Source: Saccoglossus kowalevskii
Lineage: Eukaryota; Hemichordata; Enteropneusta; Harrimaniidae
DNA length: 15,218 nt
Direction: 5' to 3'
Assembly: GCF_000003605.2 (NCBI RefSeq)
Contig: NW_003110478.1
Location: 142,056-157,273 of the forward strand
The position numbers and the translations under genes are program-made. The notes beneath the pieces are model-generated. The model saw nothing but the letters and a program-made list of their open reading frames with translations. It had not been told where the DNA came from and did no database searches. Positions 1 to 13,189 of this stretch are shown here, in pieces. The number at the start of each line of letters is the position of its first letter. The first letter of the stretch is position 1.

Positions 1-491
1 TATGCAATATTAAAGATGACAATGAGTTGCTATTTTGTTTTCTAAATCAGGACTTCCCAACAAATCTATACAAGGTCACTACAAGACAAATTTCTGTCCT
101 TGAACTTGTAGCGTGTCTTGCCACATTACTCCAATTTACACATTTTGTCTTTCAAGCTTGCACACCTTACCTTTAGCCGGATGGGGTGAGGGGGGTGATG
201 GGGTGAGAGACATTTTCAGTTATTTCTATGGTCAAATAAGCCTTGTTTTAATGATGTAGAATGCAATAAATGCATATTTTGGGTTATGTGTGCTTCTAAT
301 CAAATATCAGCACAAAGATCATGAACGAAAATTCAGATTTGTCCAAAATGTAGGTTATGACCAGTGTTCTCTCCAGAAAACAGCATGAAATATTGACTAA
401 CAATATAGTATGTTAATTGCTTCTAGTGTATGCATTATTATGCTAAATAGACTATTCTTTATCAAAATTTAAACAGTTTGAAACCCAAGAT
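1..491. other. AT-rich intergenic DNA, no gene seen
   Basis: No coding segment, RNA gene or repeat end was recognised, apart from a G-rich tract at 179-203 on the plus strand (runs of 2, 4, 6 and 4 G separated by AT, TGA or TGAT), which could fold as a two-tier G-quadruplex. Confidence 0.5.
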
Positions 492-898
492 GACTTTGCA
501 AAACACTTTGGTCTTTGCCCAATCTAGACTTGTCGGCGCCACTTGATTGACAGGCGCGTGGTTTGGGATTCACTATTTCATAAGGGTTGTCGGCATGGTG
601 AATTGCAAGTATTATCTAGCGTGCGTAAACAGCAACCATTCTTTATTTTTTATGCTTATGTTGTAATTTAAAAAATAGTTGGGTGTGGATTAAATTTGTT
701 GAAAAATGTCAACCTCCTCGCTCATTTTAGTCAGTTGTACCTGTTTCAAAAATGGACTAGACATAATAACGGTTGTGATACCCTCGTTATTTTCAAACTG
801 CAGTTGAAAAAGTGATTCGCTCAAGGAATTCACTTTTGATAATGGAATGACCCCAATTGTGGTCTAGATTGGAAAAGAGCCAAGTGTTTTGCAAAGTT
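492..898. mobile_element. Non-autonomous DNA transposon (MITE-like), ~407 bp
   Basis: The two ends are inverted copies. Left arm 493-529 and right arm 862-897 both read ACTTTGCAAAACACTT at the outer end and CCAATCTAGAC at the inner end, with 3 mismatches and one 1-base gap over 37 positions. Immediately outside, the 7-mer CCAAGAT occurs on both sides in direct orientation (485-491 and 899-905), as expected of a target-site duplication. The interior has no transposase-like frame. The inner-left part is unusually GC-rich (GGCGCC, GGCGCG). The superfamily is unresolved: 7 bp is close to the 8 bp of hAT or P-type elements. Confidence 0.75.
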
Positions 899-905
899 CC
901 AAGAT

Positions 906-1613
906 ATATTGCTATCTGACTGTCCAAATGATTCTCAGAACAGCTGTAATTGACCACTACCATCATGGACCATATACTACATTCAAAGATGGGTACATAT
1001 ATCGCAGAGTTAGCATCAGGTAAGCATGTATAATGAAGGGTTGTCATGTGATTCAAAAATCACTCCATGCAAGATCTTGCACCATTGACATTCACATCTC
1101 ATTTTTAATAGCGCAATATCAGGCAAGTCAAATACGAATACATACACAATATTGTATAGGAAAACATATTTTATTGTATATTATATAGTAACATTCCAGT
1201 TTTGAAGACAGCAATAAGTAAAACTTAACATCACTGACTATACTGTATGTGCCACCAAACTCAATCACTACTGCCAAGAACATGCAGAATTTGACACATT
1301 TGTCATTCTGTCCAAATTGTCTTTAATATATCACACTGACGCAGACTTGCATTATTAGTGACAATGGGGTATAAAATAGTGAGAACACCGGGAATCTGGT
1401 GGTGCAATAAAAAGTTGATTTGAAATAAACGTTAAGTTTCACTGCACGCCATGTAAATAAAACAAAGGAAAGCTTTTTTTTAAAAAAGAAAAAGACGTTG
1501 CCTTGATCGAGGCACTACTTGGTAATTTATATAATCCCCCCTAACCCTACCACTCTGCACTACACCTAACATAAACTAGACTAGAAAACACCACTGCATT
1601 TTCAGCATATTAC
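906..1613. other. AT-rich 3' flank of tektin-4, no gene seen
   Basis: Nothing coding was recognised. The stretch holds the distal AATAAA (minus, 1170-1175) and low-complexity T/A runs at 1473-1494. Short frames here have no recognisable domains. Confidence 0.5.
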
Positions 1614-1619
1614 TTTATT
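1614..1619 (-). promoter_or_regulatory. Candidate polyadenylation signal AATAAA for tektin-4
   Basis: Plus-strand TTTATT reads AATAAA on the minus strand, about 245 bases after the tektin-4 stop codon. This would give a 3'UTR of normal length ending near 1590-1600. A second AATAAA on the same strand lies at 1170-1175 and could serve as a distal site. The motif is common in AT-rich DNA. Confidence 0.45.
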
Positions 1620-1861
1620 GAGCAGATTTATATATAAATGGCAGTTGCATAGTTAATATGCAAACTTCACAGAAAAAAATCCTTATCAATGTGTTTGAGA
1701 ATCTCTACAAATGTGTCCAGTTTATCATGATATCGGCAATGCCGTCATACTTTTTAGTTAAATTACAAATAAATTTATCCCCCATGGTTTTCACAGTTGA
1801 AAACAGCACCCTAAGATTACAATTATTTGTTGATGTCCTATTTTTTTTTTTGGTCTGGTTC

Positions 1862-5631
<3,770 letters not shown>

Positions 5632-5646
5632 GTTGATTTGTCTAAC

Positions 5647-5800
5647 CTAGGAAGAAATCGCAAAATGACCGTTATGTTTCCACTGATTAAAACAAGCTAG
5701 CGTAAATAATTCGACGGAAATGCCTCCCTGTAGACTAAGCAACTATTAAGAAGGAAATGAATGACCAAAATCCAGGTAAACTCAAATTAATTGGACAAAC
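5647..5800 (-). other. Candidate 5'UTR intron of tektin-4
   Basis: Fifteen bases before the ATG, the minus strand reads GATTTCTTCCTAG followed by GTTAG, a good acceptor (ending at 5647). About 150 bases further upstream it reads CACCAG followed by GTTTGT, a plausible donor (5800-5795). An intron of about 154 bp separating a short non-coding first exon is therefore likely. It cannot be confirmed without transcripts; if absent, the same sequence is simply 5'UTR. Confidence 0.4.
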
Positions 5801-5897
5801 CTGGTGGATAAAGTAACAGCAACAGAACGTCAGAGAGTGATAAACTGTGTACGTTCCTAGGGCACCTCGCGATATGCATATGGAACGTTTGTTTGTG

Positions 5898-5966
5898 GTT
5901 GTCAGGGAGATACCGTTCTTTTGTTCTACTCCGTGATGTCATGAATCACTGGCGCTGTGATTGGCT
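5898..5966 (-). promoter_or_regulatory. Tektin-4 promoter region: CCAAT box, CRE-like and X-box-like sites
   Basis: Upstream of the gene is GC-richer than its surroundings. On the minus strand it holds AGCCAATC (5959-5966), a standard NF-Y CCAAT box, and TGACATCA (5934-5941), one base from the CRE octamer. On the plus strand GTTGTCAGGGAGAT (5898-5911) matches 11 of 14 positions of the RFX X-box consensus GTHNYYATRRNAAC. RFX factors drive ciliary genes and CREM-type factors drive sperm genes, so the set fits a tektin. No TATA box is evident; the transcription start is unplaced, probably 5800-5900. Confidence 0.4.
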
Positions 5967-6156
5967 AGCAATTATTCCTTAGCGACAAAGTGCGCCATCA
6001 CCTTCTAGAGTCGAGAAGTACGTAAACAAAAAAGAAGAACTTTCCGGCAAGTGCACCATCCGACTTGCAGACAGGCAATCACAGTAAACATTTCAATGTG
6101 TGCCACCTGTCGCAAAACGAGCACATGTTTTCCAATTTCAGAAACTGAAGTTGGCT

Positions 6157-6174
6157 ACGGTTACTAGTAACCGT
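6157..6174. repeat. Perfect 18-bp palindrome
   Basis: ACGGTTACTAGTAACCGT equals its own reverse complement. It contains two RFX-like half-sites (GTTACT/AGTAAC) with no spacer; a standard X-box has a 2-bp spacer. It lies about 200 bp upstream of the tektin-4 promoter sites. It could be a dimeric factor site or a chance palindrome. Confidence 0.8.
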
Positions 6175-6276
6175 GAGTTGACTAAGAAATTGTGTATATT
6201 CTTTCAGAATACATGGAACTATGTGCAAAATGTTGAGATGAAAATTATGACTTTCAAAGAACAGATAAAGAAGAAC

Positions 6277-6359
6277 CAATCTGATTAATATTTTTTAATT
6301 TATCTATTTTTGTTTATATTTGAAAATATTATTTAAAAAATCGGATTTTAATCAGATTG
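6277..6359. repeat. 83-bp inverted-repeat unit
   Basis: CAATCTGATTAA (6277-6288) is repeated in perfect inverted orientation at 6348-6359. Further in, ATTTTTTAA (6290-6298) pairs with TTAAAAAAT (6333-6341). The whole folds as an imperfect hairpin and looks like a very small MITE or its remnant. No clean target duplication is seen; AAGAA occurs near both ends but not flush with them. Confidence 0.6.
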
Positions 6360-6983
6360 TGGAAGAATGTTCACAAGATCGTAATTATGAGAGCATTTAA
6401 CATTTTTGCTAAATCTAACTTCTGTAAGATTTCTGATAAGAAGTATCCAGGCTTTTATTCAATAACATTGTGCACTATGGAAACTGATAACACTTGAAAT
6501 CAACGCGGATGGCCCTTGGTTTTGTTTTTCAGATATTCGAAAGAATCATTGTCCAACATGCACATAGTAACTTCCCAGTATGTATTTTGACAACCATCTC
6601 TTCATTGGAAGTTATATTTTGTGATACATGTATAATAAATATCATAACAAATGGTCGAAATTCTCAAGTTACACTGGTTTCTATGGTGATATTATTTCTT
6701 CATATTTCATAATTTTGCTTGGTGCAATGTGATGAATAAGTCGTACATTATTGACACGAACTTGAATCCTGACATTGTTAAAAACAATTAAACAATTATA
6801 TATAATTTATGCAGTATGGACTTTGGTAAATGATAGCGTTCCATTGAGTACTAGTATATTGGAAAATTCTTTCCAATAATGCACTGCATACTGTGCAAAA
6901 ACATGACCAGTAGTGCAAAATTTGAATTCGCCTAGACCTGCCCGAAAAATCTTCTGGTGACTCGTCATATGATCATGTGCTGA

Positions 6984-6993
6984 TATATATAAG
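6984..6993 (+). promoter_or_regulatory. Candidate TATA box (plus strand)
   Basis: TATATATAAG is followed about 25-35 bases later by a pyrimidine-rich stretch (7011-7031) in which ACTCATCTCA is followed directly by ACTCATCTTC, compatible with an initiator region. The next ~100 bases are GC-richer than the surroundings. No coding exon was found downstream on the plus strand, so this could be an isolated TATA-like sequence, a non-coding RNA promoter or part of a decayed LTR. Confidence 0.2.
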
Positions 6994-6999
6994 CCCATG

Positions 7000-7758
7000 T
7001 TAAGCCCGACTCATCTCAACTCATCTTCAAACGCCCAGCCATAGCGAGTCGTAAAAGGGTGCGTAGCTGTTCCACTACTTATGCATGGTTTCTATTCGAG
7101 ATGGTATCCGATTTATTCAGATTTTATGTTAAAACGTCTGGTGTCGATATAATGATATGCGGAGAGTGTGCGGTAGGTAGCGACTGCGTCCAAATCATGA
7201 TAGCCCCGTACTTTTATCCAAAACACGTGACTTAATCAATATTCACGAATTTGAAAAATTTCAATCTAATCATACAATTTGAATTTTAAAAAGCGATGAC
7301 ATAATCACGATTGTCATTTTCCCACTTTTTATAAATCGTTCATCGTTTTGTTTACGTGAGCATAACTGCCGTAGTTAATTGTGAAATACTTATATTGTCT
7401 GTATATAAGGTAGACCAACAAATAATTATCTATGTGTTTCTCAGTGGGCATTAAATATCTATATAAAACACGTATTATAATTATTATTGACAGTATACTG
7501 TATATAACGTCCATTCTGCGAGAAACCCAAAATAGGATTGTTATATGCCTAGATCAGACTGGTACTCGAGTACAGATATACTCAGATTATATAGAAACAA
7601 TGCACATATCGATAACTGTCGAGGAACAGGGTTCTAGGTAACACAAATAGTATGTTCAGGTCCGTCACGGTAAAACTATATTATCATCATACTTCATAAT
7701 CAAACTCGAACATTTTGTGATGTCTTGCCCTGTCGATGCCCAACACAGAAACATTCTA
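7000..7758. other. Non-coding region, no gene seen
   Basis: This contains two further TATA-like strings (TATATAAGG near 7402 and TATATAAAA near 7460) and a 12-bp palindrome ACAGTATACTGT (7490-7501). It holds no recognisable coding segment. Confidence 0.45.
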
Positions 7759-7764
7759 TCAGAA

Positions 7765-7985
7765 TTTTGCAGGGGGTGAGATCTGCTCACCAACCTCGCG
7801 CCGAAGCCGCGACCTTACTAGGGGGTCCGTGGCATGCTCCCCATTAAAAATTTTCAAATCTAGACGCTCTGAAACGCTATTTCCTGCATTTTGAGGGGCA
7901 AATTTCGCCGACACAAAGGGTTTCAGCATTTTTTCCGAGGGGACGACCGCTCCCCTGCCCCGTGGGTAGTATTTATCTCGTCGTT
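7765..7985 (-). repeat. GC-rich degenerate dispersed-repeat fragment
   Basis: This ~220-bp patch is clearly richer in G+C than both flanks. On the minus strand it contains GGGGAGCATGCCACGGACCC and a CCCCTCGG motif. I associate such phrases with dispersed repeats in marine invertebrate genomes, from memory and not checked. A 180-codon minus-strand frame (7759-8301) runs through it. That peptide has no recognised domain and its first half comes from AT-rich DNA, so I read the frame as fortuitous or as a relic of a mobile element, not a gene. Confidence 0.45.
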
Positions 7986-8376
7986 TATTATGTATTATTA
8001 ATATTTGGTCATCATGGTTTGATCTATCGCTACTGTGTGCGTAATCATGCTTTGACCAATATTTGCGAATCATTCTTTTAAAATTTATACAGCAACTTTT
8101 AGATATGGACATTATTCGATGATCTTCCCTTTTTTGGATTTTCTCGGTGCCTTTGTTTTTCTTTTCTGTGTTTTTATGTACTGCCAGTGTGTTCATTGGA
8201 ATGGATGTTATCAGGGTGTTATGAATAAATACACTTGTGTGTTCACTTAGGTGAAAAGATGTTTTTACAATGCTGTCACGTTTGACAGCTTTGGTTATCA
8301 CTAATTACCACAGTGAAATCACACTGTTTCTCTGTGATAAATTGTCGATTATCGCATGAAGGTACCGCCGTGATTA

Positions 8377-8426
8377 GTGATAGCATGGAGGTAGAAAAGA
8401 TCTCTTTTCTACCTCCATGGTGATAG
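8377..8426. repeat. 36-bp near-perfect palindrome bracketed by 7-bp direct repeats
   Basis: CATGGAGGTAGAAAAGA (8384-8400), a 2-base centre TC, then its exact reverse complement (8403-8419). GTGATAG lies flush on both sides in direct orientation (8377-8383 and 8420-8426), the arrangement of a target-site duplication around an inserted foldback. A related 10-bp inverted pair, TATCACTAAT (8296-8305) and ATTAGTGATA (8373-8382), lies just upstream, and GCATGAAGGTA (8354-8364) echoes the arm. The palindrome could extrude as a cruciform. Confidence 0.85.
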
Positions 8427-8444
8427 TTACGGGCATTTTATTCG

Positions 8445-8508
8445 AACAGTGCCCTCTAGTGTTAATCCATCTATTTTATTTCCACCAATTTGTTAACAGC
8501 GCCCTCTA
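8445..8508. repeat. Two CTCF-like 14-mers, 50 bp apart
   Basis: AACAGTGCCCTCTA (8445-8458) and AACAGCGCCCTCTA (8495-8508) differ at one base and are spaced exactly 50 bp apart. With its following bases the first, TGCCCTCTAGTGT, matches 12 of 13 positions of the reverse-strand animal CTCF core YGCCMYCTRSTGG as I recall it. The second diverges after CTCTA. Such motifs are also frequent at ends of dispersed repeats, so insulator function is only one possibility. Confidence 0.5.
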
Positions 8509-8510
8509 TT

Positions 8511-10660
8511 CAGATTATAGTATTTTCACCGACTAAATAAATTGGGAAATTTTTATATAATATATGCAGATTAACTAGTTTACACATATTATAATATGCA
8601 AATTAATTTGAATAATTCGGCATTGATTTATGTTTGTTGGACTTTTGTTTAAAATATTACCATACTGAGGTTTGTGAAAAGTTAGCAGGTATATTAGGCC
8701 TCAGAAAACAACATGAGGTCCATTCAAGTTGCCATGGTAGAAATGTTAAATTATTTCCCTTAGTATTAGTCTCTTTATGCCATGCCCCCTAATGTGACAT
8801 GAATGATATATTTCTATGTCAATGTAAACTAAGCGTATCTCTTGCAGTATGTTCTTGTTCAGCCACAACATTCAGTTATCAACTCAATCATTTCTCAGGA
8901 TTAAAATTGTGGGGCAACGTTTGTCAGATTTCACTCAACAAAATGAACAGTTCAGGCAATGACAAGAACAAAATAACAGTTTTTCCTCACTCATAATTTA
9001 TACTGTGAGACATGGCCAGATACTGAAAAAAACTGTTCAACTGCCAAATTGAATGAAAACCCTGAAAACCCACTGCAATTTCATACCATTTACTTCATGA
9101 CATCACCAAATGTTATTACACCAACTTACATCAATTATCAATTCACTTGGATGTCAACATCCACAAAAAAGTAATACACACAATATCATATTCACATAGC
9201 AAATTAAATATTTTTAATATCACATCATAATTCATATATATGGTAATTGATACATATATATTTAAACATCATCTCGGGATATGACAGCACTATAGATATT
9301 AACTAAAAAGCCAATAATTACATAGCAATGCAATAAAGACAAACTTTAGACTACAAGCCAACAACTGGTGTATTCTCACCATGCTTATTTGATTTTTCAT
9401 AATTTTAAATGAAATCTGTCCAAAGATTCATTAGTTCTCACTTAATGGTGATAATGACAGGAAGTACATTCCATTTAATCTATACATTACCTAACTACAC
9501 AAATATGCACAGGCAACCACTATATTATATCATTATAGACTGCTTAAACTGTACTTTTAGCCATCGGGTGTTACCTACACCATAATATTATTTTACTGAT
9601 AATAATGTTTAATTTTGATTAGATCACCACAACTTGCTACCAAATACATGTATCAGTTATTAAATGAAGTTCACTTCTGCATACAGGGTTCCTATACGTC
9701 TCATTTCATACTATCTTACCCCTTTGAATGAATTAATCTCAAAACTTACACAAATTGTGAACATTTCTTAAAATATGCAATCACATTATTTACTACTTGA
9801 CATCTTAATTGACCTATGACCTGCAGAAAACAAACAATTACGCAGTTAAGATCAAAATCACAGTAACTGTTATAGTAAATAAATTAGCATACCATATTTG
9901 CTTTATTAAAAGGGAGTCTTCAATAATAGTGCACATATATAAAACATGAATTGCCTTTGTAAACTGGATCATTAAAAAATTACATAATTTGACCACAGAC
10001 AGACCTCTGTCATTTACTTTCATATGCACCTCCAATAGATCCAATATATGGTAATTGGTTTCAAACTGCAGACATTTCTGTATTTTCAGAGGTTTCCACA
10101 AGAACTCCACAAAAATGTTCTCATAATTTAGACATTTTCAAGGCATCAAAATAGTCAAGCTTGGTTAGGACATTTTTAAGATTTCAGAGGAAACTTTTGA
10201 TTTTCAATGAATTCAGTTAAGAATAAAAACTACATAACTACTTTAGTTTGGAAAATAAAATACTCAATGACACAGTCCCGTCTTTGAACAAGAAATAATA
10301 TGGCCTTGGTTAGTAAAAATATGACTTTGTAGTAACTTTTAACAAAAACCATCAAGGCATATCAGAAAAGATAAGATAAGAAAATATAAAAATAAAACCA
10401 ACATGGCTGCCAGTTGGCCATTTCAAATGAAAAACAAAATGTGAGTTGTTCAAAAAGATTGAATATAACTGAATCAGCTACACCTGAGAAACAGTCAATG
10501 ACATGTTCAATTGCTGTTTTTTGGTGTTTATGAGAACAAAAAAAGCCACCGGTAAATGAAAGCTCAACAAAGCAGGCCAATACGGCCACTTTTGAAAAGA
10601 ATTGGTCCTGGCATGTCTGGGAAATTATGACAGATGCACACATGCATGCACAGCCGAAAC
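8511..10660. other. Long AT-rich region, no gene recognised
   Basis: More than 2 kb of AT-rich DNA in which no exon, RNA gene or repeat end was recognised. One X-box-like string GTTGCCATGGTAGA (8728-8741, 12 of 14) and a TACATGTA (9645-9652) are present. Because a possible minus-strand splice pair lies just to the right (10661-10736), part of this could be a long 3'UTR of a minus-strand transcript, but nothing proves it. Confidence 0.4.
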
Positions 10661-10736
10661 CTGAAACAATTCAGAGTTCCAGATTAGGGGGACAAAGAGT
10701 ATTGGATATGTTTTCACCTGCATTCCATCGACTTAC
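10661..10736 (-). other. Candidate 76-bp intron of an unidentified transcript
   Basis: On the minus strand CATG is followed by GTAAGT (donor, 10736-10731). 76 bases on, a pyrimidine-rich stretch ending in TTGTTTCAG (acceptor, ending at 10661) is preceded by a CTAAT branch-like string. Joining the flanks keeps one frame open, SDLCRRVM then VSAVHACVHLS then stop. This could be the end of a coding sequence or non-coding RNA. No upstream exon was found and the peptide is unfamiliar. Confidence 0.2.
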
Positions 10737-11036
10737 CATGACTCTCCGACACAGATCAGATATAATTTTCTTTTTAATCACACACACAAATAAAACTTTT
10801 ATTTGGAATATAAAAATATGAGATTAGAATATTATCATTATATCAGTAACTACATATCTAGAGCAGTTATATGTACACATTCGTTCATAGACCTTATAAT
10901 AAAGCTATAACCCAACAAGAAGCATTTTACCTAACTTCAATTAATTGAAACTATACGATGAAATTTGGAATCATTATCGCAATATACCACTTACTTACAA
11001 TGAATCTATTAGTATAATATAAAGAAATATAAATGA
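10737..11036. other. AT-rich spacer with short CA tract
   Basis: No gene is seen apart from a possible minus-strand exon abutting 10737. A short CACACACACA-type tract lies near 10780-10790. Confidence 0.4.
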
Positions 11037-11040
11037 TTAA

Positions 11041-11190
11041 AGCGAGAGGGTCGTCACCTGCGCACACGGGGGAATCGAGTCCCAAACGACGATAATAACA
11101 CACGCTAAAAACGCAAAGGCTCATAGGTAGACGATTGTTTGTAAACAATGACACGCCATCTGACACATGCGCAGGTGATGACTCCCCGCT
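11041..11190. mobile_element. MITE-like element, 150 bp, TTAA-flanked
   Basis: The ends are imperfect inverted repeats of about 22 bp. The plus strand starts AGCGAGAGGGTCGTCACC and the minus strand starts AGCGGGGAGTCATCACC, both continuing TGCGC. The core pairs 11050-11064 with 11168-11182 at 14 of 15 positions. TTAA lies flush on both sides (11037-11040 and 11191-11194), the target duplication of piggyBac and Kolobok-type transposons. It is GC-rich compared with its flanks and contains a small internal palindrome, ATTGTTT-GT-AAACAAT (11134-11149). It has no coding capacity. The alternative is a small GC-rich promoter, but the TTAA plus terminal repeats favour a mobile element. Confidence 0.6.
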
Positions 11191-11194
11191 TTAA

Positions 11195-13189
11195 ATCGAG
11201 GTGTAAATGTAAATAAGAGTAATAATTTAATGCACACTATATCATACAGGGTGTAAATGAGGAAGAATAAACAGAAATTTGTCGGCAAAATTCAAATAAG
11301 GAATCCTTGTCGTAAATTGTGATCAAAATTCAAATTTATGAGGTATATGTATTAGAACGTAGTCTGTTGATGTTCAATATTAGTGAAACAAGCATTGATA
11401 AAACATATGTCAGTGTGTTTTTTAAAACTTGGTTTACAAATACATGTAGTCATGTCAAGAAAATATATAGTGGATATATGGAAAGATTCAAACTTTCACC
11501 ACTTTTGTTTCAAATGTAAAATCATTATTTATTTCAAGATATTTTCTTACCATATATAACGAGGATTTCTCATCTGATTTTTGCTCAACATTTACATACT
11601 TATAAGAAAGTAAATTGAAGAACATATTTATTTTACAGTTTTTCTGATAACAGTATTTCTCAACTTGTATTGCACACATCAAGCATAATATAAATTCAGA
11701 ACCATTCAATGCAGTACACAGGTACGTGTAATTGATTCCAGACTGCAACTACTAGCAGACATTGCACTGTCTGTATAGTTAAAAACTACACTGCTCTGAA
11801 CCATAAAATCAATAACATTAAATTAATTCCAGTACTACCCCCGGTATATACGGATTCATTCAATATTTTACTTTCAAACAGCCTTGTTTAATTATTTAAA
11901 ATCAATTAAATATAATGAATTAATTATGTAAGGTACGTGCTTGATGTCGTATTGATTTTGTAGCAATCAACATGTGATAGGTAGAGCACATTAAATCATC
12001 GTCTTTAATCCCCACATTTATCACTATTAACAGAATAAACCTGCATAATTTTGACCATTCTTACATTAAATGTCTTGATTTGATATGTAGTCTGTGGGAG
12101 ATAAAAAGCCACCTGGGCATGTTGATTTTAGAAAACATGTTGATCAAAAACTTTTTTTTTTTTAGCCTAATAACACAATATACATGGCATTGTTTTTTCA
12201 CTATTCAACAAAATAAACAGAAAAGAAATATTGAAAGATTGATAACAACTATTTCTAATATAATAAATAAATATAAGTTATTTAATATGTGATATTACCA
12301 TATATTACTAGGCTATGGAAAATAATATATATAACGTCAACATGTGAGTATCTCTCTTATGATAAAATAATTTCTTTGTTGTCAAGGTAATTTTTCTTTC
12401 TTCAATCATATTCCGATCCAATGGTTATGCTGATCTCCCCTGGAGTGACATATGTTGAATGGTACCAAATATTGGTGTCGACTACAACTAGGAAAAAAAA
12501 AAAAGGTATATCATTTAGTAAAAATTTCAAAAGGTGATGAAAACATCTCGAGACGTGTTATTAATTGCTTGCAGACAAATAGCACACAGGAAATGAGATA
12601 TACATGTATACCTACGTATAGTGTATATATTACGTACGCCTATAGACTTAAAATACATCTAATAATTTATCAGATTTTTGAAAACCTGATGAATAAAATA
12701 ATTGTGGCTTAGAATAAGATGATATGAAAATAGAGAAAACTTTTTTTTTTGTATATGTTATTAACTAGATCTTACGATGTGTTAAAACAGACAAAAGATG
12801 TAGACTGGTCTCTTTTTTCTGATAATCCCAAGAATTGAAGCAGCAATTGATTGGAGTGAAAATTGGGACAATCTTATTGATATTGCTCAGAATTGATATC
12901 CGTGAAGTGCTAGCAGCGTAATTTGTAGCATGCATGCTGAACAAATATCTTATCTATTATTAACGGTAGAATCCTACAATCAGTGTCTTTTGAGAGTGTA
13001 TGGTATTACCTTTTTTTATGATTTTGTTCACAATAAACTTAATGTTGAATGAAATATTTTTTTTTTTTATTAAATTTTTTTTGTGCCAGGCAACAATTGA
13101 ATGCCAATTTTGTCTCTCCTGACTTTTTTTTTGTATGTGCACATTGCAAGTGCTAGTGCTGACACATTTTGCATTTTGCCACAGAAGTC
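11195..13189. other. Long AT-rich region, no gene recognised
   Basis: About 2 kb with no recognised exon, RNA gene or element end. It holds TACATGTA at 11441-11448 and 12601-12608, and several homopolymer runs (T near 12151, A near 12491, T near 12741, 13057, 13073 and 13124). The last T run could be the poly(A) tail, read on the minus strand, of the SINE listed next. Confidence 0.45.

Larger units (their letters stand above)
6060..6983. other. Non-coding region upstream of tektin-4
   Basis: Apart from the palindrome and the inverted-repeat unit listed separately, no gene is seen. Frames up to about 70 codons occur on both strands but encode hydrophobic or low-complexity peptides typical of random AT-rich DNA. 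Confidence 0.5.

Noticed and set aside
793-1056. 87-codon minus-strand frame
   Set aside because: It straddles the right end of the MITE-like element and the unrelated flank, so it cannot be an ancestral gene.
7759-8301. 180-codon minus-strand frame as a gene
   Set aside because: No recognised domain; half lies in AT-rich DNA, half in a GC-rich repeat-like patch. Kept only as a repeat remnant.
10362-10643. 93-codon minus-strand frame rich in F, C and S
   Set aside because: The composition is that of random AT-rich sequence, with no domain. The candidate acceptor at 10661 would feed a different frame.
11072-11083. B-box-like GGACTCGATTCC on the minus strand inside the TTAA element
   Set aside because: No convincing A box upstream, and the terminal repeats with TTAA explain the unit better than a tRNA-derived SINE.
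11975-12015. A-box-like GATAGGTAGAGCAC suggesting a tRNA
   Set aside because: No B box at the right distance and no cloverleaf pairing.
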